Of a stretch of 5,894 bases of DNA, positions 1-4,653 are shown piece after piece. The notes under the pieces were generated by a model. That model saw only the letters and a list, made by a program, of their open reading frames with translations, searched no databases and was not told where the DNA came from. A program made the translations under genes and the position numbers. Each line of letters begins with the position of its first letter. Position 1 is the first letter of the stretch. This stretch comes from Oscillospiraceae bacterium (GTDB lineage: Bacteria; Bacillota; Clostridia; Oscillospirales; Ruminococcaceae): NCBI GenBank assembly GCA_019416775.1, contig DXWR01000154.1, positions 1 through 5,894 on the forward strand, read 5' to 3'.

Positions 1-63
1 GAAAAGCAGAACATCTTTTGAGTGGGAACTGAGATTTGGCATTTTATTTTCCCCATTTCCGTC

Positions 64-92
64 TTGACAACCCCGGTTTCCCGCCTTATAAT
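64..92 (+). promoter_or_regulatory. Consensus sigma-A-type promoter of the T-box/alaS transcript
   Basis: The -35 box TTGACA (64-69) and the -10 box TATAAT (87-92) are both perfect matches to the housekeeping consensus and are separated by 17 bases, the optimal spacing. Transcription should start near 99-101, immediately before the first bases of the T-box leader. Such a strong promoter fits a gene whose output is set by leader attenuation and not by initiation. Confidence 0.93.
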
Positions 93-99
93 GAAAGGC

Positions 100-329
100 A
101 GTGAGCGAGGAAAAAGTCAATTCCGCTGCTTTTGTTTTTAGAGAGCCTCCGGTGGGTGCAAGGAGGCAGCAAAGGGCGGAAGAGCCGCTTTGGAGCTCCG
201 GTTAATCCCGGCGGCAGGCAGCCGTTATCTGCTAAAACGAGAGGCGGGGAGATTCTCCGCAACTTGGGTGGTACCGCGTCAGAACTTTCTGCCGTCCCAA
301 GCCGGTTTCCGGCAGGGGGCGGCTTTTTT
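100..329 (+). promoter_or_regulatory. T-box riboswitch (tRNA-Ala sensing) upstream of alaS
   Basis: This is a T-box leader that senses uncharged tRNA and controls transcription antitermination of alaS. Visible parts, in order: the AGAGAG bulge segment at about 140-145; the apical Stem I hairpin GCCTCC/GGAGGC (145-150 with 162-167) around a GGTGGGTGCAA loop; a probable specifier codon GCT (Ala) at 195-197 in the context GGAGCTCC; a conserved-looking CCGTTATC segment near 224-231; a Stem III hairpin (244-250 with 254-260); and the T-box core TGGGTGGTACCGCG (265-278). In the antiterminator, TTGGG (264-268) pairs with CCCAA (296-300) and GCG (276-278) with CGT (293-295). This exposes the TGGT bulge (269-272), which can pair with the ACCA end of tRNA-Ala. 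The same CGTCCC bases are needed by the terminator at 291-329, so the two folds exclude each other. The specifier, the A73-compatible bulge base and the downstream gene all agree on alanine. Confidence 0.95.
291..329 (+). terminator. Intrinsic terminator of the T-box attenuator
   Basis: The stem forms from GCCGTCCC (291-298) with GGGGCGGC (316-323), stacked on an inner stem GCCGG/CCGGC (301-305 with 309-313) with a TTT loop, and is followed by six T residues (324-329). The 5' arm overlaps the 3' arm of the T-box antiterminator, so binding of uncharged tRNA-Ala would prevent termination. Confidence 0.92.
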
Positions 330-370
330 GCTGTCCGGGCCCTCAACAATGAAGAAGGAGTGTAAAACCA

Positions 371-3010
371 ATGGAATGGATGGGACTCAACGAGCTGCGG
401 GAAAAGTTCCTGCACTTTTTTGAAGAGAAGGGGCATCTGCGTCTGCCCAGCTTTCCCCTGATCCCTCAGGGGGATAACAGCCTGTTGCTGATCAACTCCG
501 GCATGGCTCCCATGAAGAAGTGGTTTTTGGGCCAGGAGGAGCCTCCCCGGCACCGGGTAACCACCTGCCAAAAGTGCATCCGCACCCCGGATATTGAAAA
601 CGTGGGCAAAACCGCCCGCCACGGCACCTTTTTTGAGATGCTGGGCAATTTCTCCTTCGGGGATTACTTCAAGCACGAAGCCACCAAGTGGGCCTGGGAG
701 TTCATCACTCAGGAGCTGAAGATGCCGGTGGACAAACTGTGGGTGTCCATCTACGAAGGAGACGAGGAAACCCGGAAGATCTGGGTGGAGGAAGTGGGGG
801 TTGCCCCCGACCGCATCGTCACCATGGGCAAGGAAGACAACTTCTGGGAAATCGGCGCCGGTCCCTGCGGCCCTTGCAGCGAGATCTACTTTGACCGTGG
901 GCCGGAAAAGGGCTGCGGCAAGCCGGACTGCCACGTGGGCTGCGAATGCGACCGGTACGTGGAATTCTGGAACCTGGTGTTCAGTCAGTTTGACGGGGAC
1001 GGCAACGGCAACTACACCCCCATGGCCCACCCCAACATCGACACCGGCATGGGCCTGGAACGTTTGGCCTGCATTATGCAGGGGGTGGATAACCTCTTTG
1101 AGGTGGACACCATCCAGAACATCATGAAGAAGATCAGTGAGATCGCCGGGGTGCACTACCATGAGGATGAAACCAAGGACGTGTCTTTGCGGGTGATCAC
1201 CGACCACATCCGTTCCACCGTCTTTATGCTGGCGGACGGAGTGATCCCCTCCAACGAAGGCCGGGGCTATGTGCTGCGGCGTCTGCTTCGTCGGGCGGCA
1301 CGCCATGGGCGGATGCTGGGCATTAACGGTCCCTTCCTGTATCAGGTGGTGGATACGGTGGTGAAGGAAAACCACACCGCTTACCCGGAACTGGCCCAGA
1401 AGCAGTCCTATTTGGAAAAGATCATCCTCACCGAGGAAGAAAACTTTGACCGTACCCTGAACAAGGGTCTGGAGCTGCTCAATCAGCTCATCGACAAGGC
1501 GGAAGAGCAGGGCCTTTCCATCCTGGCTGGAGAAGATGCCTTCCATTTGTATGATACCTTTGGATTCCCCATCGACCTGACCCGGGAAATCGCTTCCGAA
1601 AAGGGCCTTTCCATCGACGAAACCGCCTTCGGTGCCTTGATGGAGCACCAGAAAGAGGTGGCCCGTCAGGCTCGGATGAGCCAGGAGGACGTGGCTTGGG
1701 CGGACGAAACCCTGGGGCTCCACGGGGTCAAGACCCAGTTTACCGGCTACGACAGCCTCACCGGCAGCGGCAAGGTGCTGGCCATGCTGGTGGAGGGGGA
1801 AAAGGTGGAGGAAGTTTCCGCCGGCACCCGGGCTACCATGGTGTTTGATTCCACCTGCTTCTACGCTGAAAGCGGCGGACAGGTGGCGGATAAAGGCAGC
1901 ATCTCCGCCGGTTCCGCGTCCGGCCAGGTGTTGGATGTGCAGAAAACCGGCACCGGGCTGTATATGCATGTGGTGCAGGTGGAAGAGGGAACCTTCCATC
2001 TGGGAGATACGGTAGAGCAGAAGGTGTATCAGCTGGTGCGGTACCCCATTATGCGCAACCACACCGCCGCCCACCTGCTGCAGGCGGCTCTGCGCCAGGT
2101 GCTGGGGGATCATGTCCACCAGGCCGGTCAGTTGGTCACCGCTCCCTCCCTGCGGTTTGACTTCTCCCACTTTGAAGCCATGACCCAGGACCAGATCCAT
2201 CAGGTGGAAAAGTTGGTCAACCAGAAGATTTTTGAAGCCATTCCCGTTACCGTGGAAGAGATGCCCATTGAGCAAGCCCGGAAAACCGGCGCCATGGCTC
2301 TGTTTGGAGAAAAGTACGGCGACACCGTCCGGGTGGTCAGCGTGGACGACTTTTCCAAGGAATTCTGCGGCGGCACCCATGTGACCAACACCGCCCACAT
2401 CGGCCTGTTTAAGATCGTCAGCGAAGGCAGCGTAGCGGCCGGGGTGCGCCGGATCGAGGCCGTGACCGGCAACTATATCCTGGAGCTGCTCCAGCACAAT
2501 ACCTACACCCTCCACCAGGCCGCCAAGGCCCTGAAGCTGAACAACCCGGAAGAGTTGGTGGACAAGTGCGCTGCCCTCACTGCCGAACTGAAGGAAGTCA
2601 AGGCGGAAGTGGCCCGGCTCAACGCCCAGCTGGCTCAGAGCAGCTTTGCGAAGGTGTTGAATGACAGCCTCCAGGAGGTAGATGGCATCCAGTACACCAC
2701 CATGATGCTGGAAAATATGGATCTCAACGCTCTGAAGGACTCCACCGCTCAAATGCGGGATCATCACCCGGATTTGGTGTTTGTGGCCGCCAACATCGCC
2801 GATGGCAAGGGCAACCTGATCTGCGTGGTGGGTGACAATGCCAAAAAGCGGGGCCTGAAGGCGGGCAACATTGTTCGGGAAGTGGCCAAACTCACCGGCG
2901 GCAAGGGCGGCGGACGTCCTGACCAGGCCATGGCCGGTGTGGGCGACGTCACCAAGGTGGACGAAGCCCTGTTGCAGCTGAAGGACGTTATCGCGGGACA
3001 GCTGGGGTAA
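371..3010 (+). CDS. alaS: Alanine--tRNA ligase (AlaRS)
   Basis: Cytoplasmic class II synthetase that charges tRNA-Ala with alanine using ATP and hydrolyses mischarged Ser/Gly-tRNA-Ala. The 879-residue length is normal for a full bacterial enzyme. The aminoacylation domain begins with the family signature GLNELREKFLHFF (5-17) and LLLINSGMAPMKKWF (38-52). The motif 2 region RHGTFFEMLGNFSFGDYFK spans 83-101, and motif 3 GMGLERL lies at 226-232. A Cys-rich segment follows GPCGPCSEIYFDRG, with C182, C187, C191 and C193. The editing domain carries the zinc-site motifs HTAAH (564-568) and CGGTH (666-670). A helical, probably coiled-coil stretch (about 728-755) leads into the C-Ala domain with GGKGGGRPDQAMAG (843-856). 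ATG 371 is preceded by AAGGAG (355-360) at good spacing and gives the canonical N-terminus. It is the first gene after the T-box leader. Confidence 0.99.
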   Translation: MEWMGLNELREKFLHFFEEKGHLRLPSFPLIPQGDNSLLLINSGMAPMKKWFLGQEEPPRHRVTTCQKCIRTPDIENVGKTARHGTFFEMLGNFSFGDYFKHEATKWAWEFITQELKMPVDKLWVSIYEGDEETRKIWVEEVGVAPDRIVTMGKEDNFWEIGAGPCGPCSEIYFDRGPEKGCGKPDCHVGCECDRYVEFWNLVFSQFDGDGNGNYTPMAHPNIDTGMGLERLACIMQGVDNLFEVDTIQNIMKKISEIAGVHYHEDETKDVSLRVITDHIRSTVFMLADGVIPSNEGRGYVLRRLLRRAARHGRMLGINGPFLYQVVDTVVKENHTAYPELAQKQSYLEKIILTEEENFDRTLNKGLELLNQLIDKAEEQGLSILAGEDAFHLYDTFGFPIDLTREIASEKGLSIDETAFGALMEHQKEVARQARMSQEDVAWADETLGLHGVKTQFTGYDSLTGSGKVLAMLVEGEKVEEVSAGTRATMVFDSTCFYAESGGQVADKGSISAGSASGQVLDVQKTGTGLYMHVVQVEEGTFHLGDTVEQKVYQLVRYPIMRNHTAAHLLQAALRQVLGDHVHQAGQLVTAPSLRFDFSHFEAMTQDQIHQVEKLVNQKIFEAIPVTVEEMPIEQARKTGAMALFGEKYGDTVRVVSVDDFSKEFCGGTHVTNTAHIGLFKIVSEGSVAAGVRRIEAVTGNYILELLQHNTYTLHQAAKALKLNNPEELVDKCAALTAELKEVKAEVARLNAQLAQSSFAKVLNDSLQEVDGIQYTTMMLENMDLNALKDSTAQMRDHHPDLVFVAANIADGKGNLICVVGDNAKKRGLKAGNIVREVAKLTGGKGGGRPDQAMAGVGDVTKVDEALLQLKDVIAGQLG

Positions 3011-3041
3011 TGATTTCCTTATTATCCCTTTGATTTTCCGA

Positions 3042-3069
3042 AAAGCTTTTTTCAAAAGAAGAAGGCTTT
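3042..3069 (+). terminator. AU-rich hairpin after alaS (possible weak terminator or processing site)
   Basis: AAAGCTTTTTTC (3042-3053) can pair over 12 positions with GAAGAAGGCTTT (3058-3069) around an AAAA loop, using two G-U pairs. It lies 32 bases past the alaS stop. The stem has few G-C pairs and the tail (GCTTTAAATG) is not a clean U tract, so termination would be weak and read-through into the HIT gene is likely. It could instead be an RNA-processing or stability hairpin. Confidence 0.35.
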
Positions 3070-3122
3070 GCTTTAAATGAGTTTGTTCTTTGTTTATTTT
3101 TAGATCGAAGGGAGGTGCAACC

Positions 3123-3461
3123 ATGGATTGTTTGTTTTGCAAGATTGCGGCGGGGGAAATCCCTTCCAAGAAAGCCTATGAGGACGAAAAGGTGTACGCC
3201 TTTTACGACATCGATTCCCAGGCCCCGGTGCATATTCTGGTGATTCCCAAGGAGCATATCCAAAGCGTCAACCAGATCACCCCGGAAAACCAGGAGATTG
3301 TGGGCCACATCTTCACTGTCATTGCCAAGCTGGCCAAGGAGCTGGATCTGAAGGACGGTTACCGGGTGGTGAGCAATGTAGGCGAGCAGGGAGGACAGAG
3401 TGTGCCCCATCTGCATTTCCACCTGCTGGGCGGACGGAATTTGGGCTGGCCTCCCGGCTAA
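3123..3461 (+). CDS. Histidine triad (HIT/HINT family) nucleotide-binding protein
   Basis: A small cytoplasmic protein (112 residues) of the HINT branch of the HIT superfamily. Members hydrolyse purine nucleoside phosphoramidates and related AMP-lysine or acyl-AMP adducts; the physiological substrate here is unknown. The N-terminus MDCLFCKIAAGEIPS is typical of bacterial HINT proteins, and C3 and C6, possibly with H45, could form the zinc site known in some members. The triad H96-L-H98-F-H100 follows the conserved QSVPH, with H98 the expected nucleophile, and the C-terminus RNLGWPPG matches the family's WPPG ending. ATG 3123 is preferred over an upstream in-frame TTG at 3090, because AAGGGAGGTG (3109-3118) sits just before it and the family sequence begins there. 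The 112-base gap from alaS has no convincing promoter, so co-transcription is plausible. Confidence 0.96.
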   Translation: MDCLFCKIAAGEIPSKKAYEDEKVYAFYDIDSQAPVHILVIPKEHIQSVNQITPENQEIVGHIFTVIAKLAKELDLKDGYRVVSNVGEQGGQSVPHLHFHLLGGRNLGWPPG

Positions 3462-3463
3462 AG

Positions 3464-3484
3464 AAAACGTCCGGCGATGTTTTT
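3464..3484 (+). terminator. Small hairpin right after the HIT gene (weak terminator candidate)
   Basis: AAAACGTC (3464-3471) pairs with GATGTTTT (3476-3483), including one G-U pair, around a CGGC loop. The T run is 3480-3484 and partly belongs to the stem. It starts three bases after the HIT stop codon. The stem is AT-rich, so this would be a modest terminator at best and may act together with the larger hairpin at 3501-3533. Confidence 0.35.
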
Positions 3485-3500
3485 CCTATACAATGCAAAT

Positions 3501-3539
3501 AGAGACTGTTACCAAATTGCGGCGACAGTCTCTTCCTTT
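3501..3539. terminator. Hairpin between convergent genes, probable bidirectional terminator
   Basis: AGAGACTGT (3501-3509) and ACAGTCTCT (3525-3533) form a perfect 9-bp stem with a 15-base loop. On the + strand it is followed by TTCCTTTATATAT, a moderately U-rich tail suited to ending the HIT transcript. The stop codon of the opposing phosphopantetheinyl transferase gene lies only four bases from the stem. On the minus strand the tail is ATTTGCATTG, which is less typical, so termination there is less certain. Confidence 0.6.
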
Positions 3540-4194
3540 ATATATCGTGATTTCCGGTAAGGGTTACTTCCTCCAAAGGGATCTCTCGTTCTCCTTGCTC
3601 CAAGCACAGAGCATAGGCGTATCCATTTAGGATGCCCCCAAGCCGCACCGGTGGGAATTCCATGGGAGTCTCCCCTCGCAGGGAAAACCACTTCATTCCC
3701 TGGGAGAACCCGGCGGCGGTGGCCTTCAAGGCGGCTTCCTTTTCACACCACAGCCGAAAAAAGCCGGTTTCCGGCTGCTGCAACCGGTTCAGCCAGTCCG
3801 TCTCTTGCAGATGAAAGAACCGGTTGGCCAGCTTTTTCCATTGGGGCAGGGGACGGAGCTGTTCCAGATCGCACCCCAGCCGTCTTCCGTCGTCGCTGGC
3901 TAGGCAGAGACAACGGTGTCCGGAATGGGACAGGCTGAAAGAAAATTGGGGCAGGTCCGGGAAATAGGGCTTGCCGTGCAGGGTGTAGGTTGGTGGGGTG
4001 CGGGGAAGAGTGATACCCAGCTGGGCAGCGCTTTGCATCACCAGCAGCCAGGCAGCGGCGCCGGCGGCTTGGTGTTCCGGCAAAGTTCGGGTACGCAGTT
4101 GGGCTTGCCGCCAATCCGGCAGGAGGGACAGGGCGGATTCCAGCTGTGCAGGGCCCAGCAGGGGAGAGCAGTCGGCAGTCAAGCAACGAATCAA
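3538..4194 (-). CDS. 4'-phosphopantetheinyl transferase, Sfp/Gsp/HetI type
   Basis: Cytoplasmic enzyme predicted to move the 4'-phosphopantetheine arm of coenzyme A onto a serine of an acyl- or peptidyl-carrier protein. It has 218 residues, close to the usual 220-240 of the Sfp type and about twice the length of AcpS. Motifs in order: GKPYFP (74-79) and FSLSHS (86-91); the magnesium site GCDLE (107-111) with D109 and E111; then WCEKEAALKATAAGF (149-163), in which E153 is the third expected metal ligand and K152/K157 match the family's WxxKEAxxK signature. The start is TTG 4194, chosen because a near-perfect Shine-Dalgarno lies seven bases upstream and no ATG occurs before residue 53. No carrier protein, NRPS or PKS gene is in the window, so the substrate cannot be named. 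It converges with the HIT gene and diverges from the foldase gene. Confidence 0.95.
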   Translation of the reverse strand: MIRCLTADCSPLLGPAQLESALSLLPDWRQAQLRTRTLPEHQAAGAAAWLLVMQSAAQLGITLPRTPPTYTLHGKPYFPDLPQFSFSLSHSGHRCLCLASDDGRRLGCDLEQLRPLPQWKKLANRFFHLQETDWLNRLQQPETGFFRLWCEKEAALKATAAGFSQGMKWFSLRGETPMEFPPVRLGGILNGYAYALCLEQGEREIPLEEVTLTGNHDI

Positions 4195-4200
4195 AAGGGG

Positions 4201-4209
4201 ACCTCCTTT
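4201..4209 (-). promoter_or_regulatory. Strong ribosome binding site deciding the TTG start
   Basis: Read on the minus strand, AAAGGAGGT occupies 4209 to 4201 and its AGGAGG core ends seven bases before TTG 4194. This is one of the strongest Shine-Dalgarno matches in the window and may compensate for the non-ATG start. Confidence 0.85.
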
Positions 4210-4248
4210 GGAATGTGTGGATGTTTAAGACCGAGTGTCAATGCTTAT

Positions 4249-4257
4249 AGTATACCA
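4249..4257 (-). promoter_or_regulatory. Possible extended -10 element for the phosphopantetheinyl transferase gene
   Basis: On the minus strand 4257 to 4249 reads TGGTATACT, an extended -10 (TGn plus TATACT, five of six consensus matches). At 17-base spacing the -35 region is AAAACC, a poor match, so any promoter would rely on the extended -10. A perfect TTGACA on the same strand (4241 to 4236) has no acceptable -10 at 16-18 bases. The element coincides with the edge of the tandem repeat, whose two other edges carry TGGTATAAT in the same direction. Confidence 0.35.
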
Positions 4258-4270
4258 TGAAAATTCCGTT

Positions 4271-4362
4271 CGGTTTTCCTCGCTTTTTGCAAAGCAAAAT
4301 GGCCGGCCGGACATTGCGCCGGTCAAGAGGGGAACCGTAATGGTTGGCTTTGCCAATCATTA
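4271..4362 (+). ncRNA. Candidate structured RNA element, copy 1
   Basis: The outer stem pairs 4271-4281 (CGGTTTTCCTC) with 4327-4337 (GAGGGGAACCG), 11 bp including two G-U pairs. It encloses hairpin 1 (TTTTGC 4285-4290 with GCAAAA 4294-4299, AAA loop) and hairpin 2 (GGCCGGC 4301-4307 with GCCGGTC 4318-4324). A third hairpin follows directly: TAATGGTTGGC (4338-4348) with GCCAATCATTA (4352-4362), 11 bp and a TTT loop. All wobble pairs are G-U on the + strand, which would be A-C mismatches on the other strand. The fold is seen in the sequence; transcription and function are not shown. Confidence 0.5.
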
Positions 4363-4367
4363 TACCA
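4330..4367. repeat. 38-bp direct repeat, copy 1
   Basis: Identical base for base to 4442-4479 at a period of 112. It starts GGGAACCG, contains the TAATGGTTGGC hairpin and ends ATTATACCA, which on the minus strand reads as the extended -10 TGGTATAAT. Confidence 0.95.
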
Positions 4368-4381
4368 TAAAAAACCCGTTG

Positions 4382-4474
4382 GGTTTCCACTGGTTTTTGC
4401 CGTGAGGCAAAATGCCGCCCCTGCTTTTTGGGCGGTAAAGTGGGAACCGTAATGGTTGGCTTTGCCAATCATTA
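4382..4474 (+). ncRNA. Candidate structured RNA element, copy 2
   Basis: The same architecture as copy 1 with different bases. The outer stem pairs 4382-4391 (GGTTTCCACT) with 4439-4448 (AGTGGGAACC), 10 bp with one G-U. Inside are hairpin 1 (TTTTGCC 4395-4401 with GGCAAAA 4406-4412) closed by GTGA, a GNRA-type tetraloop when read as + strand RNA, and hairpin 2 (GCCGCCC 4414-4420 with GGGCGGT 4430-4436). The identical third hairpin lies at 4450-4460/4464-4474. Three outer-stem pairs differ from copy 1 on both sides while staying paired (C-G to A-U, U-A to C-G, C-G to U-A), which supports selection on the fold. Function is unknown. Confidence 0.5.
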
Positions 4475-4479
4475 TACCA
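4442..4479. repeat. 38-bp direct repeat, copy 2
   Basis: Perfect copy of 4330-4367. It marks the downstream end of the tandem array; beyond 4480 the sequence no longer resembles the unit. Confidence 0.95.
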
Positions 4480-4594
4480 CAATTTTCAGGGGACAGGGAA
4501 GCAAACTGCACAAAGCCGGGGAATGATCTTTGGGAGAATTATTGAAATTCCCTCGAACTCACGAATTTATCACACATTTTCCTCTGGAAGTCGA

Positions 4595-4600
4595 TATAAT
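4595..4600 (+). promoter_or_regulatory. Probable -10 box of the foldase gene
   Basis: TATAAT matches the consensus exactly and would start transcription near 4607, giving a leader of about 47 bases before ATG 4654. No good -35 is seen: at 17-18 bases upstream the sequence is CACACA-like, and TTATCA (4567-4572) is too far away. The promoter is therefore tentative or activator-dependent. Confidence 0.45.
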
Positions 4601-4653
4601 GAAAGTTGCACTGTATCCACAGGCAGCAAACAACACGATTAGGAGATACCACA

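Larger units (their letters stand above)
4251..4479. repeat. Tandem array of two ~110-bp structured repeat units
   Basis: This occupies half of the 459-base gap between the divergent transferase and foldase genes. Unit 1 runs from TATACCAT (4251-4258) to the next TATACCAT (4361-4368); unit 2 runs on to TATACCAC (4473-4480). The spacing is 110 and then 112 bases. The last 38 bases of each unit are identical, while the first part is diverged but alignable: the edge TATACCAT, an AAAA run, CCGTT, a GGTTT stretch, a TTTTTGC/GCAAAA hairpin and a GC-rich hairpin recur in order. The leading copy of TATACCAT may be a target-site remnant or the end of a lost third unit. Minus-strand ORFs across it are repeat-derived and change frame between copies, so I do not call them genes. 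I do not recognise the family. Confidence 0.85.

Noticed and set aside
132..423. Two + strand ORFs of 77 codons in the alaS leader
   Set aside because: They overlap the T-box stems and terminator, show no ribosome binding site and have no protein-like features.
3072..3100. TTTAAA and TATTTT at 17-base spacing as a promoter for the HIT gene
   Set aside because: Each box matches only four of six consensus bases in an AT-rich stretch, and the start site would fall at the Shine-Dalgarno, leaving almost no leader.
86..3169. A 1027-residue open frame on the minus strand covering the whole of alaS
   Set aside because: It is a shadow of alaS. The gene's strong G/C third-position bias removes stop codons from this antisense frame. 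The translation is low-complexity, rich in His, Gly, Val and Leu, has no recognisable domain, and runs through the T-box leader.
4236..4241. A perfect minus-strand TTGACA upstream of the phosphopantetheinyl transferase gene
   Set aside because: No acceptable -10 lies 16-18 bases downstream; the sequence there is ACACAT-like.
3743..4260. Several ORFs in other frames overlapping the phosphopantetheinyl transferase gene
   Set aside because: They are Pro/Arg/Ala-rich shadow translations with no motifs; the minus-strand 218-codon frame holds all the family motifs.
4251..4479. CRISPR array
   Set aside because: There are only two long repeats with a 112-base period, the intervening sequences are alignable to each other and are not unique spacers, and no cas gene is present.
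4238..4511. Two short minus-strand ORFs across the tandem repeat, both containing a GIMIGKANHYGS-like peptide
   Set aside because: The shared peptide is simply the translated 38-bp repeat. The 112-base period is not a multiple of three, so the copies fall in different frames. There are no Shine-Dalgarno sites, and the DNA is better explained by paired RNA/DNA stems.
4532..4552. Imperfect inverted repeat GGGAGAATT/AATTCCC downstream of the tandem array
   Set aside because: It needs a two-base bulge, has a weak A-T centre, and shows no link to the repeat family or the foldase promoter.
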